Positions 33,722 through 44,090 of a stretch of DNA of 64,000 nt are shown piece after piece. A program made the translations under genes and the position numbers. The notes under the pieces are model-generated. The model had not been told where the DNA came from, did no database searches, and saw only the letters and a program-made list of their open reading frames with translations. Each line of letters begins with the position of its first letter. Within the stretch, counting starts at the first letter, position 1. Source of the DNA: Charina bottae (Eukaryota > Chordata > Lepidosauria > Squamata > Charinaidae); the NCBI GenBank assembly GCA_023362775.1, contig JALMGJ010000004.1, positions 77,738,798-77,802,797 of the forward strand. The letters are read 5' to 3'.

Positions 33722-33820
33722 GTGGAGTCCTTGGTGCCTGAAGATGTTGCCTAGCCTGGCAATGAAACGTCTGCAAGAAAACAACAAGGCTCAGAGAGCA
33801 CCAAGGACTCCACTGTTTAA
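33722..33820 (+). mobile_element. PLE-type terminal repeat fragment (family 2) with foldback arms
   Basis: A 16-base arm (33722-33737, GTGGAGTCCTTGGTGC) pairs perfectly with 33798-33813. Between them lies CTGAAGA, stem TTGCC/GGCAA, then GAAACGTC, the full hammerhead-like core. In the other two copies the text before CTGAAGA is different, so the left arm looks like an inverted copy of the element's own 3' part. Confidence 0.7.
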
Positions 33821-33939
33821 CTACTGTTATTTTGCTATGCATTAGCAATTTCAGCTTGGAGAACCATAGTTGAGTTTGATCTATCCCTCAGTTTGCACAC
33901 ATGCACTCCCACAACTTCATATATGACCCTAATCAACAA

Positions 33940-34022
33940 ATTATTTATTGATTGACTTTATAGGCCATCTGACTCCCAGAAGACTCTGGGCAGACTATAA
34001 ATTATAATAAATAAATAAATTC
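33940..34022 (-). mobile_element. L2-type 3' tail fragment
   Basis: Degenerate TTTA run, then GGCCATCTGACTCCCAGAAG..ACTCTGGGCAGACTATAA, a diverged L2 hairpin, and A-rich sequence on the right. Confidence 0.6.
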
Positions 34023-36072
34023 ATTTCTGGTTATTAGTCATAGAACTTGCAAACAAAATACAATTCTATAAATCTGCAATTATGTAAATATGAATACAGG
34101 AGTACAGAGATAGCCTTGAAGAAGTTATGCAGCAGTTATTAGGAAAACATGAACTTAACCTAGAAAAAGAGGAAGGAGTCTGAAATAATTCTCTTTAGTA
34201 TGGGGGTGGGGAAAGAAACGTTGCCAGGTTTTCAAGATTCTGTCATTATAGCCTATGTCAATAAAGTAAGAGTTCTAAGATTTCTTGTGGTCTGTTTTCT
34301 GACCTGCCCTACCTTGAAGGACTGATATCAGTCCTGAATGCCTGAAAGTGTTTCTCTTCTCTACAATATGTATACTTCTACAAGAATTAGATGTTCTTCT
34401 TGGAATCTCGGCAACTTGCCAGTATAGCTTTTAGGTGATTACCTTCATAATCTATATGGAGAAGCTAAGAGTTAGAGTTAATTGTCATATTGTATAAGTG
34501 ACTGTATGAAGTATGCAAGAGTGTAGAGAAGAACAACAATCTGTTTTCATTATATTTTATGGTGTGATCAATCAATTGTTTCGATTTTCCTGAGAATCAG
34601 AATTATGTTAAATTGCAGTTTGTTATCCAATACTCAGTAAGTAAAAGTATAACATTCAGGAAAATTATAATTCCTTCTGAACTGAAATTAAGGATATCAC
34701 TTGGCCATTTAATTTTAAAAAGGCTTGTTGAAAACCTGCAATTCTAAAAAACTCCTGCTACCAGAAAGCCTATCAATAAGTATATAATTAGGTGTTTCCT
34801 ATCCTACCTTTATAGCATAATCCATATAAAGGTATAAATAATGAAGTTTTTAATATGCTAAATCTGCTTGAATCCCATTATTAGCTTAGTGTCATTTAAA
34901 CTTAGAAAGGATCATAGGATTAGACTTAACTATGATCTTGGGATTCCTAAATCACATGACATTCCATATAAACTGCCTTGAGTTTCTTAGGGAAAAAATA
35001 AAATTACTTAAAACAGGTTTCCACAATCTAATGCATTTGCAATTAATTGGACAGTAACTGCCACTACATCAAAATAAGTATGGCCAATGGACCTGTTGGT
35101 TAGAGACTTGTAATCAGACACATCTGGAACTCATTCATTAAGGAAGGGTTGTCAATCTTGTTCCAAGTGTTAGACTATTTGATCTTTGTTGTCATAGAAA
35201 GATGAAAAACAGTTTTATGTGAGTTGGTTTCTTTTTTCTTTTTGGCAGAAACAAACTGCTTATATGAATTTTCTTGAGATGTTTTCTCTAAAACACACTG
35301 GTTCTACATTTGTAGCACACTACACATCATGTTTAATTATAGTTTGTTGCTTTCCAAAGAGGATTATATGATTTTGTAGTTAACCCACACCTTCTAACAG
35401 AGCAGATCCTAACCACTATCTTCAGCCTATCTTCAGCCAATTAACAGCAATCGCTAAGAAAGTACATTTGTTAAGAAACAGTCAGATAAGCTGCTTCAAA
35501 ACAAACAGAACAAAACAAAAAGATACTGGACCACCAAGTGGTCAATATGCTAGACAAACAAATTCAGGCTGAGCCCTTGATAGCAAACCCCCATATAAAG
35601 AGAATGGAAGAGGCAGAACACACTTGCTAACTTAAAATTAATTAGGTCATGCAACAATCCCTTGTTATCAACATCAGCATCTTGACCTGAATTTGACTGA
35701 ATGATAGCCCTATGTGGTAGGAAGAAAGTTTTTATTAAAATTCAAGCATTCCATAATCCTGCTAATGCTGGTAAAAATGAAATATTTCCTGGTTTTCACA
35801 ATTTTCCAATATTTGTATTCTGTGAGGAAAAGGATCATTTGCTAATTATTCCAAAGAATACTATGGCAGCTAACAATAAAAATGTGTGGTTGCTGGAAAC
35901 TGCTGATAAAGTTTTGAATTCTTTGGTTTTATCTGCATCCTTAACAAGGAAATCACAACTAAACATTCTACATTAGCCATCTAGGAAGAGACCCTGGATG
36001 ATTTAGAAGAAGGCAGTCTAGTTTATCCAACTCATTGAATGAGCAATTGCAATATTCAGCAGTTCAGCAGTA
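34023..36072. other. Unassigned AT-rich sequence
   Basis: About 2 kb without a recognisable element. A 91-codon ORF (35701-35976) has no motif. Confidence 0.5.
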
Positions 36073-36340
36073 TTCAGAGCCAGTTTGGTCTAGTGGTTAA
36101 GGCACCAGGCTAGAAACCAGGAGACTGTGAGTTCTAGTCCTGCCTTAAGCATGAAAACCGGATGGGTGACTTTGGGCCAGTCACTCTCTCTCAGCCCAAC
36201 TTACCTCACAGGGTGGTTGTTGTGGGGAAAATTGAGGAGGAAGGTGTATTAAGCAAACAAACAAATAAATAAATAAATGAAATGTTCCCCACCTTGAGTT
36301 ATTTATAAAAATAATAAAGGCAGATAAAAAATCTAAAAAA
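36073..36340 (+). mobile_element. tRNA-derived SINE (family B)
   Basis: GAGCCAGTTTGGTCTAGTGG head and GAGTTCTAGTCC B box, with the same body as 24085-24331. An extra AAACAAATAAATAAATAAAT block is inserted before the CACCTTGAGTTATTTATAAA tail. Confidence 0.88.
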
Positions 36341-36345
36341 AAACC

Positions 36346-38160
36346 CTTAAAGGTACCTCTTAAAACATAAGTAACATGGCTAAGCTGACTAGTGCTCTTT
36401 TGCCCTCAGATCCCATGATTAACAAAAATAATCCTTCTGAGCCAGTTTTCCTGATTTTTTCATAAATTTAATGTTGCATAGGTTATTATTAATTTAGTCC
36501 AAGAGCTCATACAGATTCAAAATGTGGGTCTTTCCTGACTGCTGATGCCAAGGAACCATGCAAAGCAGAAAAAATATTTCAGCTAAGATAGCCAATATCT
36601 ATGTATTGCTTAACACAACAATGCATGCTGATATATCTGTTGAGAGCAATAATATATCTTATCTTGAGAAGAGACAATTCTTGCATGGACTTAGAACAAA
36701 AGGCCAAATTAAAGACAAATCTTTCTGGAGAGCATCTATGTGGCTACAGGAGGCAGACACCAACTTGGTGACTCTTTATTAAGTAATCACTAAATCAGCC
36801 TTCATCTTCTATATGAACCAGTCAGATGTCTTAGAAGCAGCAACACAATTATGGGCCTGTTAAGCCTTTTCTCCTCATATTGCTAATACTAATATGTACT
36901 GTAGCTCATTATAGATATTCCTTTATCCCAATCATTCATGAGTACAAGACTAAATGTTTTTAGTTACAGTGTAGTTCATAATTTAAGAGCTGGTGTTACT
37001 GGACAGACATTTTGAGTAGCATATACAAGGACATCTCTCTTGAATGATTAATTTCAGCCACATAATTTAGGAACACTTCCATCAAGGTCTCAAATTAGTA
37101 TAAGTGCAAATTTGGTGGAAGCTACAAATTTCAATTCAAATGATAATAATCTGAATGATTGTGGGCCACATCTGATTAAATCTCTAGCAAATTGTGACTA
37201 TTCAGAATAATGTAAATAACATTTCTTGGGCCTTGAGTGAACTATTGCAAAATTGTCATAGAACATTAGGGTTCATCTATAATTGAATGAGTAATCTGCT
37301 TCTTCTGACTAAGTCACTGCCTCCCAAGTGACTATTTAGCAATAGAATAATAAGCAGCAGATGCTTCAACAGCAGGACTTCAATGAAGAGTGTCAGCTAG
37401 GTCTAGCCAAAGTCATTGCTTATGCACCATTCTGTCTTAACATTAAAATCTGGTGTGTTAAGTGTGAATTTCACATGCTGGCTAAACTACTCTTCTGATC
37501 ATCCAAAATAGTCTTTTGTCTAAAAAGGCGATTATTTCTTTTTGATCAGCACAGTCAACATATCAGATATGACTGGTTAATTACAATTATTTTCATAAGT
37601 AACTGTACATACAGTTGGCATACTGTACATACATATAGACTTAAAGTCACATAAATTTTATCCCACAAAGACTACATTATAAATTTTGAATAGTTTTCCT
37701 TTTCTAAAAAATATATTATTACAATTGATGTTTTCCAATACTTTTATGAAAATAATGAAATCCTCTTCATGCACAGGAATAAGAAATACACTTGTACTTT
37801 CAGAGCATGGGGTTGAGTGTGACAACTCAATTCCCTGTTGCATCACTATCCATTTGTTCTGGACAACTATAATATAAAGCTTATTCTGTATATGGAGTTC
37901 TCCAAGCGATTGATGACTATGGAAAGTTAGGCTCTTGAGTCATGTGGAGAATCTATCCTGCAAATTGTTGCTCTGTAAATTTGCAGGGCTGCCAGCATAT
38001 AACTTGGCAGGTCTCCTGTAACTTGATCATTTGTCTGATGAATAGCAGACTGCAAAAGCAGAGCACATGTATATGTTCATGTTAGCAATATATTTCACTG
38101 TAGTGATATTAAGATACAAGGGAAGTCAGTCAAGAACTCAACCCAATACAGAGTCCTACA
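36346..38160. other. Unassigned AT-rich sequence
   Basis: No gene or repeat recognised. ORFs of 62-74 codons only, two of them (37658-37846 and 37686-37877) antisense to each other. Confidence 0.5.
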
Positions 38161-38327
38161 GAACTGCGGGGGGGGGGTCGGGGGGAGCAGAGGGTGGCCC
38201 CCCCCCGCACTGATCCATCACCAGGGAAAGAGAGCGAGAGGGAGGGAGGCTGAAATGACTCAGTAACTTTTGCGCTTGGATCTGCTTTTTCAAACCTCCC
38301 CCCATCATCACCACCACCTCCTTCGTG
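38161..38327. other. G/C-rich low-complexity patch
   Basis: G10-type and C9-type runs (about 38168-38206) and a GAGAGGGAGGGAGG stretch. Composition is abruptly unlike the flanks. It lies directly upstream of a PLE terminal-repeat fragment. Confidence 0.7.
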
Positions 38328-38518
38328 GTGTGACCTTACCCAGGTGTAAGGTCACACAGCTACCTAGAAACATATTTAGGATTCCCTTACCAACTTTGCT
38401 CAGACTGAAGAAGCTCCTTGGATAAGGAGGGAAACGTTTCCACTGAGAAAATAGAAATCCAGTTGACATGATTCAAGCTACAGACAATTCCACCTGGATG
38501 ACTGAGAACCTTCATAGA
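38328..38518 (+). mobile_element. PLE pLTR fragment with 12-bp foldback 5' end
   Basis: 38346-38515 matches the 3' half of the PLE terminal repeat (CAGGTGTAAGGTCACACAGC through GAACCTTCATAG) with a few substitutions. Its 5' end is a hairpin: GTGTGACCTTAC (38328-38339) pairs perfectly with GTAAGGTCACAC (38346-38357). The hammerhead-like core CTGAAGA..GAAACGTTT is present, but stem II closes with a G-G mismatch. Confidence 0.85.
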
Positions 38519-38632
38519 AGAGGGGTAGTCTTATACGGCGAGTATATCCCAAACTCTATATTTTAAGTGGAAAAGTTGGGGGTCGTCTTATACGCGCAGT
38601 CGTCTTATACGCCGGAAAATACGGTAACTACT
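38519..38632. mobile_element. MITE-like repeat with three TCTTATACG motifs
   Basis: GTCTTATACG occurs at about 38528, 38583 and 38603, ending CCGGAAAATACGGTA. This phrase belongs to a dispersed vertebrate repeat, but I cannot name the family. It abuts the PLE fragment, so termini are unclear. Confidence 0.5.
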
Positions 38633-38826
38633 ACTAGAAGTCCTTATAAGTAGGGACTATCTTCTAACATATTTTGGATGTAGAAATGTCTGCTATGCAG
38701 TATTTCTTTTTTTACATATAATAATTTTATTAAAGATTACATTATACAGATAAAACTAATACAAAAAAATAAAAAATAAAAAGCGCAAAGAAAAAAGAAA
38801 AATGACAAAAAAATCGAAAGAAAGAA

Positions 38827-38966
38827 GGGGAGGGGAGGGGAGGGGAGGGGAGGGGAGGGGAGGGGAGGGGAGGGGAGGGGAGGGGAGGGGAGAGGAGAGG
38901 AGAGGAGAGGAGAGGAGAGAAGAGAAGAGAAGAGAAGAGAAGAGAAGAGAAGAGAAGAGAAGAAAC
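38827..38966. repeat. Purine tract (GGGGA)n to (GAGGA)n to (GAGAA)n
   Basis: About 140 bases of pure purine with an ordered change of unit from GGGGA through GAGGA to GAGAA. Both strands are open (66-87 codons), but that is a by-product of the repeat. Confidence 0.95.
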
Positions 38967-39194
38967 TTCCCCCTTCATCCCTGTAAGTATAAACAACATT
39001 AACAATTTATCACTATCTCTTAAAATACAAAAATCACTTCATCCCATATCTCACCTCATTCTCTAAAAATAAATCTTTAAAACCTGATTATCCACCCTAA
39101 TCAACAAAAAGCCATTAAAGGTTACCAGAAAAAGCAACCTATCTATTATACACTTGATCTGATAAACCACTTGAATTCCTTCCTTTTACTTTTA

Positions 39195-39396
39195 TATTTA
39201 ATTTTATTTATTTTCTATCCCGCCTTTATTATTTTTATAAATAACTCAAGGTGGTGAACATACCTAATACACCTTCCTCCTCCTATTTTCCCCACAACAA
39301 CAATCCTGTGAGGTGAATTGGGCTGAAAGAGAGTGACTGGCCCAAGGTCACCCAGCTGGCTTTCATACCTAAGGTGGGACTAGAACTCACAGTCTC
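39195..39396 (-). mobile_element. tRNA-derived SINE (family B), 5'-truncated, minus strand
   Basis: Reverse complement of the family-B body and tail (CCCGCCTTTATTATTTTTAT, AACTCAAGGTGGTGAACAT, GAGAGTGACTGGCCCA). It ends near the B box, so the head with the A box is missing. Inserted within the tandem-repeat region of the L1-type element. Confidence 0.85.
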
Positions 39397-40789
39397 ATTT
39401 TCTATCATTAAACAAATCTCCCAAACCTCATCATTCAAATCTAGTCAATAAAAATCCAATAAAAGTTACCAGAGATGACAGCATAACTATTTTAATCTTA
39501 ATCAGATAAATTTAAAATACAGCAAACGAACTCTTTCCCATATAACTCTTATCTATAAACAAAACCTTAAAACATCATCATCTAGTCTTGATCAGAAAAA
39601 ATCCATTAAAAATTTCCAGAAATAACAACCTATCTATTTTAACCTTGGTCAAATAAACCAATTTTATATTCCTTCCCCTTTCTCCCAACAATCTTAATCA
39701 TTATTCCCTTCAAGTTGTATCCAAACACTTGGTTTCTTTCCATTTTTTCTTTGTCTCTTCTCAAAAAATCACTGACAACAAATCCCTTTTGTAATTCCAA
39801 TATAGAAAGGTTATCCAAGACACTCTTCTGGTCTATTATTTGTTTGCCCTTTTTAGTTATTGAAACATCAGCTGGTTTCATTTGTATATTCAACATTTTA
39901 CCTTTTTTCCATATCCTTCTAGTAGCCTGTCATTTTTAAGTCCACATTTAGAACAATTTCAGTCTTGTCCAGGGAAACTTGTTCTTCTTCCTTAGCATCA
40001 TTTATTCTATCAATAATGGCAGAGATCTTTAAAACTAACTTCTGAGTCATAAATATCTCTCAATGTATCCTTTGTTAAAAGATTTTGCTTCATTCTGCAT
40101 TATCAGATCGAGTTTAAATATTCTTCCCCTTTAATTATAATATTTATTTCCTTTTGGTGCCCTCTAGTGTCCAGCCTTCAAAGTACCATCTTCTCATGTT
40201 GTTTTCCTTCTGAATGCAAAAACATGGATAGTTTCCCAGAGGAAGGATCCTTATATTTAATTTCAGAATGTTATTAAATCCATCTGGACCCTTAGTTCAT
40301 TTATAACTTTCTAAAATCAACACTCTAATCTCCCTTTTGCTGTTAATTCTGAAAAAAAATTCTTAAACTCTTACTTAAAACTTCTTTCATATAGGATTGA
40401 AGGAAACTCACCCAGTAAATGTCATTAAACTTGCCATTCTGGAGGTTCTTAATGTTTAAAAAGCAATAAAAAAATTAATTCCAAAATGAGGATCGGCCAA
40501 ACCTTATGTCCTTAGAGGCTACATTACGCCTATGAACTTTGATGGAATTCCTGACTCGCAGCTGCTCAACTCACAAGCAGATTGCAAAAACATCAGTTCC
40601 TGCCGTCCACTCATGAGAAGTCTGGGGTATGTGTGGGTGATCTCATGAGCTCTCCTTTATCCAGAGAGATTTCACCAGCCCAGATCCCACATCTGGCCAG
40701 CAATTTCAGTCATAATGTCATCCCCGCTTCTTCAGGGATGTCTTCAGTTCACCATGTCCTCACTAGAAGTCTACTGGGCAGCATTTCTG

Positions 40790-41165
40790 TAGATTTCTTC
40801 CATCTTTGTTTCTTCTTTGAATCAGTTACTGTTTGTCCATTATTGCCCTTTAGCATACCAATTTGAGGTTGGAACCTCCTGAGTTCAGAGTTCTTTTGGA
40901 AGACTTTCCTTGTTTTTCTAGTTCTGTTTCCCTAGGTCTGTTTCCAACTTCAATGTCTTTATAGATGCTGTTGTAATACTGCTTTTTGTCTCTTCTAATC
41001 AATTTTTGTCTTTATTGGCTTTGGCTTCTCTTCACTTTTTGGTAATTTCTATAGTTTGTTCTGAGATCCAGCTTCCTTTCTTCTGTTTCTTCATCTTTGG
41101 CAGTCTTTTTTCACTTTCCTCTTTAACAACTTCTTTGACTTCATTCAACATTTTCTCTGGTTATG
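40790..41165 (-). mobile_element. RTE-type LINE fragment (endonuclease-RT linker)
   Basis: The minus strand reads EKMLNEVKEVVKEESEKRLPKMKKQKKGSWISEQTIEITKK, then RRDKKQYYNSIYKDIEVGNR after a frameshift. The same layout (charged helix, PKKKK...W(L/I)S..T.E.A/T..R) is seen in the BovB copy at about 58240-58400, but the sequence is clearly different, so this is another RTE lineage or a very old one. Stops and frameshifts throughout. Confidence 0.55.
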
Positions 41166-41300
41166 GATCTCATCTATGAAAGTGTCTTCTGGTGGGACCC
41201 AGGAAAAGAGCCTTTTCTGCTGTGATGCCCACCCTGTGGAACATTATCCCAAACTTTCATGGGTGGAATCAAATGAAGCCAAGAAGAGGCTACATTTCTT
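41166..41300 (+). mobile_element. L2-type LINE fragment, plus strand
   Basis: Frame 41176-41388 begins SSGGTQEKSLFCCDAHPVEHYPKL, a decayed version of the L2 C-terminal stretch GSRRRAFSAVAPTLWNNLP seen at 3579-4565. Confidence 0.6.
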
Positions 41301-41875
41301 AGTCTACTTTCTACCAATCATGGCACTGCACCTGCTCACACACCTGCTGAGGCTGCTGTTTCCTGCTAGATACATTTGGATGATTTGAAAGGACTATTCA
41401 CATAAAAATTGGGGGAAAACATATGGTATTACGGTTTATTTATTTTCAATAAGTGAAAGAAACATTTTACAGTTTCTCTTACTAAATCTGCATGTGTCAC
41501 TTCTGCTCCTGCTGTTTATATGACATAAACTCAAAAGCAGATGGCTAAAGTTCTAAATGGCATTTTTCATGAGTCCATGTAAAGTCAGGATGCTGTGACT
41601 GCTGATAATGTTTTGTTCTTCTATTTTGAGAGTTTTTGAGAGCTTTCATATAGAAAATGAACTTAGTTTCATTTGATAGGAGAATCATCTGCCAAAAAGG
41701 TAAACTTGAAAGCTTATTCAGCCTATTTTCTACTTGTGAGAAAGATTTGAACCACATAGTATGCATTTATGTAAAAAAGTTAAGCAGCCAATTAGAAGAC
41801 TCATTCATTTTTTCACTAACCTCTTTTTAAGCAAAACATTTTTCATATTTGTATCATAAAGCTCAGCTCATGTAG

Positions 41876-42206
41876 TAAAGTAAAGGTAAAGGTTCCCCCA
41901 CACAGTCGTGTCTGACTGTAGGGGCCGGTGCTTATCTCCGTTTGTTAGCTGAAGAGCCAGAGTTGTCCAAAGATGCTTCTGTGGTCATGTGGCCGGCATG
42001 ATGTGTGTGGAACGCTGTTACCATCCCAACAAAGTGGTACATATTTATCTACTTGCATTTGCATGCTTTTGAATTGCTAGGTTGGCAAGAGCTGGGTCGA
42101 GTGTGGGAGCTCACTCCATCATGCAGGTCTAGGGTCTTGAACCTCCAAACTTCTGACCTTCTGATTGACAAGCCTGGCATCTTACCCACTGAGCCATTGC
42201 ACCCAC
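41876..42206 (-). mobile_element. tRNA-derived SINE (family A), minus strand
   Basis: Starts TAAAGGTAAAGGTTCCCCCA and ends with the inverted head (GCATCTTACCCACTGAGCCA). More diverged than the three plus-strand copies, so older. Confidence 0.88.
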
Positions 42207-42424
42207 TTGCACATATAATAGTTGATACATATAAGCTACTTTACTAAGAAAGCAGCTCATTTAAATCCTCAGCGCCAGCAAATAAATAAGATGAAATGAA
42301 AATAACAATGAAAATGCTGAATTAGCAGCAGCACTGATATTATTCTACCAGTGATCCAAACATTTGTGCCACAGGTGGACAATATGCTGCCTTATGGCTA
42401 CACCATAAGAATGAGGTAAGAGGG

Positions 42425-42700
42425 CAGGACCTCTTGCTCCCAATCAACACCGACTGGAATTGACCCCAGAGGAAGAAGTAGAGCCAGCACAAGACAATGC
42501 CGCCCACTCCCAATTCCTGGAGCTGGTCTAGAAAGATACTACGGTTGATGGTATGAAAGCTGCCAAGAGGTCAAGCAAAGCAAAGGTGGATGTACTACAC
42601 TTTACTCACAGTCCCTGAGGCTTTGGTCATCTCTTAAATGGATCAATGCACTCAACATGGGACTGCCCTTGAAGAGCATTTGTAAGCTACAGCTAGTGGC
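42425..42700. mobile_element. Two opposed L2 scraps
   Basis: 42425-42630 on the minus strand is L2 RT middle region (LQELGVGGIVL.W and SFHTINRS..LDQL). Immediately next, 42640-42700 on the plus strand reads INALNMGLPLKSICKLQLV, the YCNALYMGLPLKSIWKLQLV motif. The two cannot come from one insertion without rearrangement. Confidence 0.6.
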
Positions 42701-43310
42701 TTACAAATACAAAATAATAAAAACAGTTAAAAGCATAAAACACCACAGGCAGCCCACATTAAAACTATCATAATAGTAACAAATCAAACCAAACCAAGGG
42801 CCCCACAAACATATCAACTCCAGGCATAAGACCAAAGCCAGGTATTAAGTGCTTTTTGAAACTCCAGGGCACTGTCCATATCTTGGGTGGGGGGAGGGGG
42901 ATGCTGTTGCAGAAAGCAGGGGTCATGATTGAGAATGCATGCTTCCTCAGTCCCATAATATTACAACATTTAATAGAAAAAGCCTGGAGCGTACCCACTC
43001 TGACAGAACATACTGGGTGGGTAGAATCAGTTGGAAATAGGTGGTCCCTCAGGTATTCAGGCCATATGCCATAAAGGACTTTATAGGTAACAACCAGCAC
43101 CTTGAATTGCAACTGGAAGCCAATTGGCAACCAATGCAGCTTGCATGGTAGCGATGACCCATGGGCATACCAGGAGGCACCCATTAATGCTTGTGCTGCT
43201 ACATTTTGTACCAGCTGTAGCTTCTGGATGGTCTTCAAGTGCAGCCCCATGTAGAGCACATTGCAATTATCCAGACCAGGGCATGAGTAACGCTATGAGT
43301 CATGGTACTC
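42701..43310 (-). mobile_element. L2-type LINE C-terminal fragment, minus strand
   Basis: Frame 42768-43259 (163 aa) encodes MLYMGLHLKTIQKLQLVQN, LHWLPIGFQLQFKVLVVTYK and GIWPEYLRDHLFPTDSTHP, collinear with the copy at 3579-4565. Decayed near the 3' end (poly-Pro run, stops). Confidence 0.85.
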
Positions 43311-43319
43311 CTTGTTGAA

Positions 43320-44090
43320 CCTGTATAATATCCTGTTTTGGGAACTGCATTGGTGCAAGTCAAGTTACCTTTAAAGCCCTTCATGGTTAAGCACCTGGAT
43401 AACTGCAGGACCATCTTCCCAATAATGTCTTTAGGGTTAGTTCTCACTATGTCTCATTGATCAAGGATTACCATCTGCAGGGCTGAGGAAGCCTACCTTA
43501 TCTATTGCTTTCCTGTTCCTTTGGAATAGTATGCTCTAGACCAGGATTTCACAACCAGGGTTCCATGGAACCCTAGGGTTCCACAAGAGGTCACTAGGGG
43601 TTCCCTGGGAAATCATGATTTATTTAAAAAAATATTTCAAATTTGGGCAACTTCACATTAAAGAGGCAAATTTCATTCTTTATTTTTAGTTTAAGAACAC
43701 TGTTAATGCATACTGTAGTATATACAGGCCTACACATGAAACAAATACAATAATTTTGTAACTTCTGGTCTATATTTGAGCCTGAATGTGCAGAGGTTCC
43801 CTGAGGCCTGAAAAATATTTCAAGGGTTCCTCCAGGGTCAAAAGGTTGAGAAAGGTTGCTCTAGACATTCAGATGGCCCCTTCATAAAGCCTTTTAAGAC
43901 TTGACTATTCACACAGGCCCTGGAGAATGGATAGTTTGTTGGACCCTTTTAATTGTGGGTGGGTTGATTTTGATCCATTCCCAGGGCCTTATAAATGTGA
44001 TTTTATCAATTGTATTTTGTATGGTTTTTATTTTGGTTTTATCCTGGGTTATAAGGCTTGGAAAAGTGGCATCTATTACTTTTGTTGATA
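43320..44090 (+). mobile_element. L2-type LINE C-terminal fragment, plus strand, split by a hAT element
   Basis: ACCTTTAAAGCCCTTCATGG (FKALHG), TTTCCTGTTCCTTTGGAATA (near LWNSLP) and, after the insertion, AAGCCTTTTAAGACTTGACTATTCACACAGGCC (KPFKT.LFTQA) follow L2 order on the plus strand. The 3' UTR-like part ends near 44090. It lies back-to-back with the minus-strand copy at 42701-43310. Confidence 0.65.
43542..43858. mobile_element. Non-autonomous hAT DNA transposon, 317 bp
   Basis: Perfect 8-bp duplications CTCTAGAC at 43534-43541 and 43859-43866, the hAT signature length. Imperfect terminal inverted repeats: CAGGATTTCACAACC and, at the other end, CAACCTTTCTCAACC. No transposase. Confidence 0.85.

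Larger units (their letters stand above)
38696..40570 (-). mobile_element. Probable L1-type 3' region with internal tandem repeats
   Basis: The left end (TTTCTTTTTTTACATATAAT..ATTTTATTAAAG) resembles the A-tailed end at 9449 on the minus strand. Inside, three diverged copies of a 110-140-base unit (AAAACCT.ATTATCC..., ending near CCTTCC) start near 39079, 39424 and 39570. A minus ORF (39639-39896, 85 aa) is Lys/Glu-rich without a clear domain. No target duplication was found, so the boundaries are approximate. Confidence 0.4.

Noticed and set aside
38742..39005. Opposed Ser/Pro-rich and Arg/Glu-rich ORFs
   Set aside because: Both are generated by the GGGGA/GAGAA purine tract.
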